From positions 2,728,001 through 2,792,000 of the forward strand of contig NZ_CP145605.1 of assembly GCF_036884255.1 (NCBI RefSeq): a stretch of 64,000 bases of DNA. The letters are read 5' to 3'. The position numbers were made by a program, and so were the translations under genes. Under the pieces are notes generated by a model that was not told where the DNA came from, ran no database searches, and saw nothing but the letters and a program-made list of their open reading frames with translations. How positions within the stretch are numbered: position 1 is the first letter of the stretch; each line of letters begins with the position of its first letter. Below, piece after piece: positions 1 to 7,629 of the stretch. Origin of the DNA: Paenibacillus tundrae (lineage in GTDB: Bacteria; Bacillota; Bacilli; Paenibacillales; Paenibacillaceae).

Positions 1-111
1 GCAGCAGAACAGGCCAAACTTATGATCTGTAATGTGAACAAACGTTACTCGACAGATGAAGGCACCATTCTATTACAGCCTTATGAGGCGAGAGTTTATC
101 GGATGCTCTAA
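1..111 (+). CDS. C-terminal end of a GH13 glycoside hydrolase (partial)
   Basis: The window opens inside a gene. Frame 1 reads 36 residues to a TAA at 109-111 and ends in LLQPYEARVYRML. That ending resembles the C-terminal beta-sandwich of GH13 oligo-1,6-glucosidases and related alpha-glucosidases, where an L-x-PYEARVY segment is common. The catalytic barrel lies outside the window, so substrate cannot be judged. It lies upstream of the trehalose operon but is separated from it by another gene and a terminator, so it is probably a separate sugar-degradation unit. The family call rests on this short tail only. Confidence 0.5.
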   Translation, partial: AAEQAKLMICNVNKRYSTDEGTILLQPYEARVYRML

Positions 112-233
112 ATTGTTCTAATTTTGATTTGTATGCAGGCTATGGACTATACTTATAAACGTAAGTTGCGAAATCATGGATGTGAAGTAAACTACATTAA
201 GGTTGTATATTAACTTGTCAGGAGGCTGCCGAG

Positions 234-926
234 ATGCTGCAGATTACTTATCATGGACATTCCAGTGTCCAACTGGGCACAGAAGAAAAATCGCTGATCA
301 TTGATCCTTTTCTACGTGGCAATGAACTGGCTGTTACTAAACCCGAGAACATTAAGACAGACGCTGTGCTGTTGACTCATGCACATATGGATCATATTTT
401 GGATGCTGAACCGATTGCGAAGGCGAATAACGCCAAAGTAGTTGCTATCGTGGAGTTGGCTACATACATGTCATGGAAAGGGCTTGATACGCTGGGTATG
501 AACATGGGCGGAACTGTGGATCTTGATTTTGCGCAGGCGAAAATGATTCAAGCCTTCCATACATCAGGAATTGTGCTGGAAGAGGAACAACGCATTATGT
601 ACGCAGGATTGCCTGCAGGATACATCATTAACATTGGTGGCAAAACGATATTGCATGCGGGTGATACAAGCTTATTCGGTGATATGAAAATGATTGGAGA
701 TCGTCATAAGATTGATGTTGCCTTCCTGCCGATTGGTGGACATTTCACCATGGGGCCTGAAGATGCACTTCAAGCCGCAGAGTGGTTTAATGCCAAACTG
801 ACCATCCCTGTACATTATGATACATTCCCAGTGATTCGTCAGGATGCCGAAGAGTTCGTACAGCAGCTAGCTTCCGTAGGATTGGAAGGTCGCGTGATGG
901 CGCCAGGGGACTCCTTTAGTTTATAG
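234..926 (+). CDS. UPF0173-type metallo-beta-lactamase-fold metal-dependent hydrolase
   Basis: This 230-residue cytosolic protein has the metallo-beta-lactamase fold signature HxHxDH at residues 49-54 (THAHMDH). Further metal-ligand stretches follow, including LHAGDTSLF near residue 140 and IPVHYDTFP near residue 195. Length and N-terminus (MLQITYHGHSS) fit the UPF0173/YtkL group of predicted metal-dependent hydrolases, whose physiological substrate is not established. An AGGAGG ribosome binding site lies just upstream of the ATG at 234. It is a single-gene unit followed by a strong terminator, and nothing links it functionally to the trehalose genes downstream. Confidence 0.88.
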   Translation: MLQITYHGHSSVQLGTEEKSLIIDPFLRGNELAVTKPENIKTDAVLLTHAHMDHILDAEPIAKANNAKVVAIVELATYMSWKGLDTLGMNMGGTVDLDFAQAKMIQAFHTSGIVLEEEQRIMYAGLPAGYIINIGGKTILHAGDTSLFGDMKMIGDRHKIDVAFLPIGGHFTMGPEDALQAAEWFNAKLTIPVHYDTFPVIRQDAEEFVQQLASVGLEGRVMAPGDSFSL

Positions 927-965
927 AGGTTGTTTTCAATCGCCCACTCTGGATCGAGCAATGAA

Positions 966-1016
966 GAAGGTGAGTAACACGTTAGGTTGGATGACGTGTT
1001 GCTCGCCTTCTTTTTG
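966..1016 (+). terminator. Intrinsic terminator after the UPF0173 gene
   Basis: A 16-base stem (GAAGGTGAGTAACACG at 966 pairing with CGTGTTGCTCGCCTTC ending at 1010, two G-T wobbles) is followed by a T-rich run. The rest of 927-1383 holds no gene, only this terminator and the treA control region. Confidence 0.9.
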
Positions 1017-1293
1017 TTTTGAAAATTAAATCGCAAGTTGGATGTAGGTTCATGATACCGAGCAATATGCATATCTTTAGGTTGAGGCGAGGTAGGGTAT
1101 TCATTTTGGATGCAAATCACCGATATCATGGCGTTTCCGAACGTTAGTTTCAAAATAAATGTTACATAGCAAACATTTATGGGGAATGTGTAGAAAGGGT
1201 ATGAATAGCGGTTTTTCACCAAGCTTCATCTGAGTCGCTCAGGTTAGCAAATCAAAGTCGTTAACACGAACTTATAAGAAAAATATAGTTTCA

Positions 1294-1324
1294 ACTTGTA
1301 TATACATGTTTACTTATGTAATAT
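1294..1324 (+). promoter_or_regulatory. Putative treA promoter with a TreR-like operator
   Basis: The near-palindrome ACTTGTATATACATGT (1294-1309) closely resembles the TTGTATATACAA-type operators bound by the GntR-family trehalose repressor TreR in Bacillus. A candidate -35 TTGTAT (1297-1302) lies inside it, and TAATAT (1319-1324) follows after 16 bases as a candidate -10. A repressor bound here would block the polymerase directly. No treR gene is in the window, so the regulator must lie elsewhere. The call is by motif likeness only. Confidence 0.6.
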
Positions 1325-1383
1325 AGACATGAAGTTAACTGATGAGATAGACCAATACGTATTTAAATTTTGGAGGCGTTAAC

Positions 1384-3108
1384 ATGAGTTCAACCGACAC
1401 AACTTCCTCATCGTGGTGGAAAACGTCCACGGTGTATCAGGTATATCCCAAGAGCTTCAACGATACGACGGGAACAGGCACAGGGGATATTCGAGGCCTG
1501 ACGGAAAAACTAGACTATTTGCAGCATTTGGGTATTGATATCGTATGGCTGCAGCCGGTCTATGTTTCTCCTCAACATGACAATGGTTATGATGTGGCTG
1601 ATTATTACAAGATTAACCCTGACTATGGCACAATGGAGGACTTCGACGAACTGTTGAAGGGGCTCAAATCGCGAGATATGAAATTAATGATTGATATTGT
1701 GGTGAACCACTCGTCCACGGATCATGAGTGGTTCCAGCAGTCGAGGTCTTCCAAGGATAATCCGTACCGGGATTATTATATATGGAAAGATCCAGCTCCA
1801 GATGGCGGTGTGCCGAACAATTGGCAGTCTAAATTTGGTGGGCCGGCATGGCAATACGATGAGCATACAGGTCAATACTTCCTAACCTTGTTTGACAAAA
1901 CACAGGCTGATCTGAATTGGGAGAATGAGCAAGTACGTAAAGCTGTGCGCGATATGATTAAATTCTGGGCGGATAAAGGGGTAGACGGCTTCCGAATGGA
2001 TGTCATTAACCTGATCTCCAAGGATCAGCGTTTTCCAAACGATGACGGCAGTGTACCTCCGGGAGATGGTCGTAAGTTTTACACCGATGGACCACGTGTA
2101 CACGAATACATCACCGAGATGTATGAAGAGGTGTTCGGTCCCTACAATATGGTCACGGTGGGAGAGATGTCTTCCACAACGTTAGAGCACTGCATTCAAT
2201 ATTCCAACCCGAATTCGCGGGAATTCTCAATGACCTTCAATTTTCACCATTTGAAAGTGGACTATCCGAATGGTCAGAAATGGGAACTGATGCCGTATGA
2301 TTTCGAGGCAATGAAGCAATTGTTCAGTGATTGGCAGACAGGCATGCAAGCAGGTGGTGGCTGGAACGCCTTGTTCCTCAATAACCATGATCAGCCTCGG
2401 GCATTGTCCCGTTTCGCGGATGATGGTGATTATCGTGCCGAAAGTGCCAAAATGCTGGCAACTACGATTCATGGCATGCAGGGAACGCCATATGTGTATC
2501 AAGGAGAAGAAATTGGGATGCCAAATCCCGTATGGAACGATGTAAGTGAGTTCCGCGATATTGAATCAACCAACATGTATCGATTGCTACAGGAGGAACG
2601 AGGTAAAACGGCTGAAGAAGCTTTTGAGATCGTGAAGCAGCGCTCACGTGATAACTCAAGAACCCCGATGCAATGGGATGCAAGTGAGAATGCAGGATTT
2701 ACAACTGGCACACCATGGATCAAGGTCGATGAGCGATATCCTTCCATTCATGTGGCTGAGCAGCTGGCTAATCCAGATTCAATCTACTATCAATATCGCA
2801 AACTGATTGCTCTTCGTAAGCAGGTGCCTGTATTGATCGACGGATTGTATGAACGTCTTGATGATGCCCATCCAGAAGTATTCGCATATGCACGCACGAA
2901 TGGAAGCGATACGCTGATTGTGGTATCTAACTTTAGTCAGCGAAGTACGAACTTTACATTCTCTGATGCGATCTGGAAAGAGCATATTGCCGGCAAAACC
3001 CATGAATTGCTGATCGGCAATACAGAGCAGGAACCTGATCTGAAGCAGGAATTATCATTAAGCCCTTATGCTTCTTATATGTGGATTGTTCCACAAAAGA
3101 ATGTATAA
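1384..3108 (+). CDS. treA: Trehalose-6-phosphate hydrolase (alpha,alpha-phosphotrehalase, GH13)
   Basis: This cytosolic enzyme hydrolyses trehalose 6-phosphate, the product of PTS uptake, to glucose and glucose 6-phosphate. The 574-residue length is usual for the family. GH13 catalytic residues are visible: nucleophile D206 in DGFRMDVINL, acid/base E261 in VGEMSSTT, and D336 in NNHDQPR. The stretch TFNFHHLKVDYPNG near residue 285 is characteristic of phosphotrehalases rather than oligo-1,6-glucosidases. A GGAGG ribosome binding site precedes the ATG. The PTS transporter lies 81 bp downstream on the same strand with no terminator between, so the two form an operon under the TreR-like operator. 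Confidence 0.93.
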   Translation: MSSTDTTSSSWWKTSTVYQVYPKSFNDTTGTGTGDIRGLTEKLDYLQHLGIDIVWLQPVYVSPQHDNGYDVADYYKINPDYGTMEDFDELLKGLKSRDMKLMIDIVVNHSSTDHEWFQQSRSSKDNPYRDYYIWKDPAPDGGVPNNWQSKFGGPAWQYDEHTGQYFLTLFDKTQADLNWENEQVRKAVRDMIKFWADKGVDGFRMDVINLISKDQRFPNDDGSVPPGDGRKFYTDGPRVHEYITEMYEEVFGPYNMVTVGEMSSTTLEHCIQYSNPNSREFSMTFNFHHLKVDYPNGQKWELMPYDFEAMKQLFSDWQTGMQAGGGWNALFLNNHDQPRALSRFADDGDYRAESAKMLATTIHGMQGTPYVYQGEEIGMPNPVWNDVSEFRDIESTNMYRLLQEERGKTAEEAFEIVKQRSRDNSRTPMQWDASENAGFTTGTPWIKVDERYPSIHVAEQLANPDSIYYQYRKLIALRKQVPVLIDGLYERLDDAHPEVFAYARTNGSDTLIVVSNFSQRSTNFTFSDAIWKEHIAGKTHELLIGNTEQEPDLKQELSLSPYASYMWIVPQKNV

Positions 3109-3189
3109 AGGTTGTTCCAAGAGTCCATTTTGAAACTCAGACTTTTGGAACATGCACATATACACATTAACTAAGTGGGAAGTGACATT

Positions 3190-5202
3190 ATGGCAATGGA
3201 TAGAAAACAGGTAGAGGAGATTGTACGCGCAGTCGGCGGTAAAGAGAATATTGAAGCTGCAACGCACTGTGTTACACGTCTCCGGTTTGCCTTGGTTGAT
3301 GAGAGCAAAGTTGATGCGGCAGCTTTGGACCAAAATGATCTGGTTAAAGGTCAATTCTCATCCCAGGGTCAATTTCAGGTCGTCATCGGGCCAGGGCTAG
3401 TTGATAAAGTCTATGATGAGATGATCCAGATTACAGGTGGTGACCGGTCTTCCAAGGATGATGTGAAGGCGGCAGCAGGGAAGAAACAAAATCCGATTCA
3501 ACGTGCCATCAAAACCCTTTCGGATATTTTCATTCCGATTCTGCCTGCAATTATTACAGCAGGTCTATTGCTCGGGATCAACAACATCCTGACAGGGCCG
3601 GGAATATTCTTTGATAAAGAATCGTTAGTAGATGTGTATCCGGCATGGAAGGATTTAGCTTCTATTATTAACACGATTGCAAGCACGGCCTTCACATTCC
3701 TGCCTGCACTGATTGGTTGGGCAGCTGTTAAACGATTCGGCGGCAGTCCGCTGCTCGGGATTGTGCTCGGGCTAATCCTTGTACATCCTGATCTGCTGAG
3801 TGCCTATGGCTATGCTGATGCAGTGAATGAAGGTACGGTACCTACGTGGAATTTGTTTGGTTGGCATATTGAGAAGATCGGTTACCAAGGGCAGGTTCTG
3901 CCGGTACTAGTATCAGCTTATCTGCTTGCCAAGATGGAAATCTTCCTTAACAAAAGAGTGCATGATTCCGTTAAATTACTTGTAGTGGCACCCGTAACAT
4001 TACTTATTACTGGATTTTTGGCATTTACAATCATTGGACCAGTTACATTTGCAATTGCGAATGCTATTACATCGGGTCTGATCTATATCTATGATTCATA
4101 TGCAGCACTGGGTGGATTAATCTATGGTGGACTATATGCATTGCTAGTTATTACGGGAATGCACCATACCTTCCTTGCAGTAGACGTACAATTAATTGGT
4201 AGCCAGGGCGGTACATTCCTGTGGCCGATGCTGGCGCTATCCAACATCGCACAAGGTTCCGCGGCACTTGCAATGATGCTTGTACTGCGTGAACAGAAGA
4301 TGCGCGGTCTCGCGGCAACATCCTCGGTATCCGCCTTCTTGGGGGTAACGGAGCCGGCAATCTTTGGTGTTAATATTCGTTATCGTTATCCGTTTATCTT
4401 CGGTATGATCGGTTCGGCTATTGGTGGTGTGTTACTTACAATGAATAATGTTCAAGCTACCTCAATCGGGGTAGGGGGCGTACCTGGATTCTTATCCATT
4501 TTCCCGAACAAATGGGGCGTCTTCTTCATCGGTATGGCGATTGTACTGATCGTACCGTTCCTGTTAACCGTTATTTTCGGAAGAGCCAAAATGAGAAAGC
4601 AAGATCGTGAGGCAGGCAGTGGTTCTGTGACAGAAGATCATGTATCCACGTCAACTTCTACTTCCGAGGTTAACCGCACTACGGCAAATAAAAACACAGC
4701 TTCTAGCGGTGCACCTGCGGATGCGCAAACTTCGATTAATGCGCTTGAAGTGATGGCTCCGTTAACGGGTAAAGCCGTATCATTGGAGCAGGTTCCGGAT
4801 CCAGCCTTTGCAGAGAAACAAATGGGAGAAGGGATTGCCATTGAACCTTCTGGCAACAAGGTTGTTGCTCCATTTGATGCACAGGTTGCCCATGTCATTA
4901 AGAGCAAACATGCTGTCATCTTGGAGCATGCGAGCGGTGTTCAGATCCTTATCCATGTCGGTATAAATACCGTGTCACTGAAAGGTGAGGGCTTCAACAT
5001 GCATGTAGAAGCTGGGGAACATGTGCGAGCAGGGCAAACCTTGCTTGAATTCGATCGTCAGACGATTGAAGCAGCAGGTCACCCACTAATTACGCCAATT
5101 ATCGTTCCTGACGGTCAGGACGTGGTAGACCGAGTTGAAGTTACAACAGGTGATGTTACATCCAATCGTAACGGCGTGTTGAAAGTATATCTGAAAGGAT
5201 AA
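3190..5202 (+). CDS. treP: Trehalose-specific PTS permease, EIIBC fused to EIIA
   Basis: This membrane permease imports trehalose and phosphorylates it to trehalose 6-phosphate for TreA. Domain order is EIIB (phosphorylated Cys27 in HCVTRLRF), a hydrophobic EIIC domain of about ten membrane segments (roughly residues 105-460), a Ser/Thr-rich linker, and an EIIA-Glc-like domain (roughly residues 515-670) with active His589 in LIHVG. B. subtilis TreP lacks its own EIIA, so the fused domain makes this permease self-sufficient for EIIA. I chose ATG 3190 over an in-frame GTG at 3175 because the GTG sits inside the GGGAAG ribosome binding region. A terminator follows directly. Confidence 0.92.
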   Translation: MAMDRKQVEEIVRAVGGKENIEAATHCVTRLRFALVDESKVDAAALDQNDLVKGQFSSQGQFQVVIGPGLVDKVYDEMIQITGGDRSSKDDVKAAAGKKQNPIQRAIKTLSDIFIPILPAIITAGLLLGINNILTGPGIFFDKESLVDVYPAWKDLASIINTIASTAFTFLPALIGWAAVKRFGGSPLLGIVLGLILVHPDLLSAYGYADAVNEGTVPTWNLFGWHIEKIGYQGQVLPVLVSAYLLAKMEIFLNKRVHDSVKLLVVAPVTLLITGFLAFTIIGPVTFAIANAITSGLIYIYDSYAALGGLIYGGLYALLVITGMHHTFLAVDVQLIGSQGGTFLWPMLALSNIAQGSAALAMMLVLREQKMRGLAATSSVSAFLGVTEPAIFGVNIRYRYPFIFGMIGSAIGGVLLTMNNVQATSIGVGGVPGFLSIFPNKWGVFFIGMAIVLIVPFLLTVIFGRAKMRKQDREAGSGSVTEDHVSTSTSTSEVNRTTANKNTASSGAPADAQTSINALEVMAPLTGKAVSLEQVPDPAFAEKQMGEGIAIEPSGNKVVAPFDAQVAHVIKSKHAVILEHASGVQILIHVGINTVSLKGEGFNMHVEAGEHVRAGQTLLEFDRQTIEAAGHPLITPIIVPDGQDVVDRVEVTTGDVTSNRNGVLKVYLKG

Positions 5203-5222
5203 CTTGATGATCCGATTAGAAG

Positions 5223-5252
5223 GGAAGTTCAATTTATTGAGCTTCCTTTTTT
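5223..5252 (+). terminator. Intrinsic terminator of the trehalose operon
   Basis: GGAAGTTC (5223-5230) pairs with GAGCTTCC (5239-5246), one G-T wobble, followed by six T residues. Confidence 0.88.
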
Positions 5253-5473
5253 ATTTGGATTTATCCCATAGAGAATAAACGATGTAGTTTAATACAATTT
5301 TCTCTATATGTTACATTTTGTTATACGGATGTTTCAATTATCCTTTATACTCGTCTTAGTTCAGGTAATATGAGAGAATTGAATAAGATAAGAACCCCCG
5401 CATACCTTCAATTTATAGAATAGCTTGAGGAGATGAAGAAATAGGTATCTGGTCAAGAATGAGGAGGGGAACC

Positions 5474-6328
5474 ATGGCACGTATTGCGGTGATGATCATT
5501 CATGGACTTGGTAGGCAAAAAGAAGACTATGCGGATCAGCTTATTTTACGATTGCAGCATGAATTCGATCAGGTCATGGTCATGCCGGGAGCAGCTAAGC
5601 AGTATCTCGATATTGAGCCTGTATTTTGGGCCGATGTATTTGAAGAGAGGGAAGAAGAACTGTTCCAGCAGCTTGTAGTTTCGCCTCAATTGAATTACCA
5701 GGTACTGCGCCGATTCGTCATCCATTATCTCGCTGATGCTGTTGCTTATCAGCCTGTGGAACAGCAGGGACAGCATTATGATGCTGTACACCGTACACTA
5801 AGCGAAGCGATGCACAGGCTCTCTTACCGTAACGGACCAGAGACACCCCTGTGCGTGCTGGCTCATAGTTTGGGTGCAGTCATTGCGAGTAATTTCTTCT
5901 ATGATCTTCAATATCCCTCCAGTCGAACACCTTGTATAATAGATGTGACATCAGCTTTGGAGCGGGGAGATACTTTAACTAGCTTTTATTCATTCGGAAC
6001 GACACTGCCGCTGTGGAGTTTACGTTATCATGATTTTAGTCAGCCTATTCAGGTTCCAGCGAAACTAGCTCATCAGTTTTTCCCGGGGTTAGAAGGGGAA
6101 TGGGTTAACTTTTATGATAAGGATGATATACTTGGTTATCCCTTACGTCCGATTGATCCGGCCTATCGAGTAGCCGTGAAGGAAGATATCGAGATTAACT
6201 CAGGTAACTGGGTACAGAGCTGGAATCCGCTCAGCCATGGTGGTTATTTTCACAATAGAACCATGAATCATAGAATAGCCCAGGGGTTGGCTCGAATGTG
6301 GACCTGGGTGAATCGTGATTTACCATAA
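5474..6328 (+). CDS. Alpha/beta-hydrolase (lipase-like), predicted cytosolic
   Basis: The 284-residue product has an N-terminal beta strand followed by IIHGLGRQ, which fits an oxyanion-hole turn. The nucleophile elbow CVLAHSLGAV (G/A-H-S-L-G) lies near residue 138, and a candidate catalytic His lies in NPLSHGGYFHN near residue 255. This is the layout of lipase/esterase-type alpha/beta hydrolases, but the substrate cannot be inferred. No signal peptide or membrane segment is seen. I chose ATG 5474 because GAGGAGGGG ends a few bases upstream; an earlier in-frame ATG at 5459 has no such site. The gene is 26 bp upstream of the cysteine-cluster gene and may be co-transcribed with it. Confidence 0.75.
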   Translation: MARIAVMIIHGLGRQKEDYADQLILRLQHEFDQVMVMPGAAKQYLDIEPVFWADVFEEREEELFQQLVVSPQLNYQVLRRFVIHYLADAVAYQPVEQQGQHYDAVHRTLSEAMHRLSYRNGPETPLCVLAHSLGAVIASNFFYDLQYPSSRTPCIIDVTSALERGDTLTSFYSFGTTLPLWSLRYHDFSQPIQVPAKLAHQFFPGLEGEWVNFYDKDDILGYPLRPIDPAYRVAVKEDIEINSGNWVQSWNPLSHGGYFHNRTMNHRIAQGLARMWTWVNRDLP

Positions 6329-6354
6329 GACATCGTAATGAAGGAGACATTATT

Positions 6355-6609
6355 TTGGAATGCAGAACAGGTTGTGCCGCGTGTTGTATCGCCATTTCAA
6401 TATCTTCACCGATTCCTGGAATGGAGAATGGCAAGCCGGCAGGTGTACGCTGCGTACAACTTACGGAAGATAATCGTTGTAGTATTTTTGGACATCCAGA
6501 CCGTCCTGATGTGTGTAGTGAGTTACAGGCTTCATTCGATATGTGCGGTAGTACAGATCAAGAAGCTTTTCGTATCCTTAGCTGGCTCGAACAGGAAACG
6601 AATCCTTAA
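6355..6609 (+). CDS. YkgJ-family small cysteine-cluster protein
   Basis: This 84-residue protein begins MECRTGCAACCIAISI and has cysteines at C3, C7, C10 and C11, then CVQL, CSIF, a further Cys in DRPDVCSEL, and one late Cys. This spacing is typical of the YkgJ/CxxCxxCC family (UPF0153), thought to bind zinc or an Fe-S cluster, with no settled function. The start is TTG at 6355, placed 8 bases after AAGGAG; no in-frame ATG gives the full cysteine motif. It probably shares a transcript with the hydrolase upstream. The overlapping longer frame from 6338 is a shadow up to the lipoprotein ATG at 6617. Confidence 0.8.
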   Translation: MECRTGCAACCIAISISSPIPGMENGKPAGVRCVQLTEDNRCSIFGHPDRPDVCSELQASFDMCGSTDQEAFRILSWLEQETNP

Positions 6610-6616
6610 AACTAGG

Positions 6617-7213
6617 ATGAAGAGAATACTACTGGCCTGTATGATGATAACACTGATGCTAGCATCGGCTTGTGGAAATGTTGAAACGGCACGAACATCA
6701 AATGTATCATATAAGACTATATATGAAGCAGAAGAGTCATTTGTTCCAGAGGACACATCTTACTGTACTGCAGATCCTAGGTTTGGATAGTGAGACTTAA
6801 GAATATTTCAATGGCATTGGGAAAGTGGAGAAGCTCCTAGGATTTGCAAGCTCGTATAATGATGCTTCTGAATATCCAACTGGGCAAGAATTTATTGGAG
6901 ATGACCTTATAGTTTAAAAAAGACTTCTTCTCATCTAAAGGATTAAAAAACTATAGAAATTATTAATATGAGCTGAAGGATCCATTATATGAAATTACAA
7001 CAACGTGCGAAAAATCTGACGCTTTCAATTGACTATATAAAAAAGATATTCCTGATCTGAAAGCTAATGATGTAGTCAAAGCCATCGATATAAGTGATTA
7101 TTCAACTAAGCGCAGTATACCTTTCAGAGTAGTTCTTTTTTGTTATTAGTAACGATAGACTCATCTTAACATCAGAGGGAAAGATTTTTGAGCTTGAAAA
7201 AATAGCAGATTAA
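6617..7213 (+). pseudogene. Decayed lipoprotein gene with several disruptions
   Basis: An intact start (ATG 6617) encodes a lipoprotein signal, MKRILLACMMITLMLASAC, with a lipobox LASAC, but the frame stops at 6788-6790 after 57 residues. Coding-like sequence continues in other frames. 6801-6917 reads EYFNGIGKVEKLLGFASSYN and onward to a TAA. From about 6960 a frame reads YELKDPLYEITTTCEK, a TGA, then LYKKDIPDLKANDVVKAIDI. A T6 run at 7136-7141 breaks that frame; with one T removed it joins VVLFVISNDRLILTSEGKI to the stop at 7211. The original protein was probably about 200 residues. I do not recognise its family. Confidence 0.65.
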
Positions 7214-7567
7214 GCGCCTTAGCTAAGGTAATAAAAGAATGATCAGCATAAAAGCTTACCGTTCTTGTTTGTGTATTAAAAGATTAATTATATATACTGG
7301 GTATTTATGTATAGCCCACGCCTTTACAAAACGCTTCAAAAAGAACATCGCTCCTGTGTTTTATCATATAAATGATAAGCTAAAAGTCATAAAATCGTGA
7401 AATAAGTTAAGGATAGTGCATAAAGATTAAGAATCATTTTTATTGACTTATTATGTGAACGAATGGACAGAAAACTTGGAACCAAAAGACTCCCTATCCG
7501 CTAATCCTTGTGAAAGTCAAAAACCATCAGATCAATGCCTTATACCAACTGTAGACCTATCCATTCT
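7214..7567. other. Intergenic stretch before the STAND gene, no gene seen
   Basis: This AT-rich region between the decayed lipoprotein gene and the first STAND gene has no open frame of coding character. I could not identify a convincing promoter in it. Confidence 0.5.
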
Positions 7568-7591
7568 GATCAATTCTTTAACGAATTGATC
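7568..7591. promoter_or_regulatory. Perfect inverted repeat upstream of the STAND gene
   Basis: GATCAATTC (7568-7576) and GAATTGATC (7583-7591) form a perfect 9-base inverted repeat around TTTAAC. It ends 22 bases before the ribosome binding site of the STAND gene. It lacks a following T run, so it is unlikely to be a terminator. It could be an operator or an mRNA leader hairpin. Confidence 0.4.
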
Positions 7592-7629
7592 CGCTACATT
7601 AAACCTTTATTTTAGGAGATGATTCCAGA

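Noticed and set aside
839-1222. A 127-residue minus-strand open frame
   Set aside because: It overlaps the 3' end of the UPF0173 gene and the intrinsic terminator, has no ribosome binding site and no family-like sequence.
6338-6790. A 150-residue plus-strand frame covering the YkgJ-like gene
   Set aside because: Its first part is a shadow of the cysteine-cluster gene; only the part from ATG 6617 (lipoprotein signal) is coding-like, and I list that as a pseudogene.
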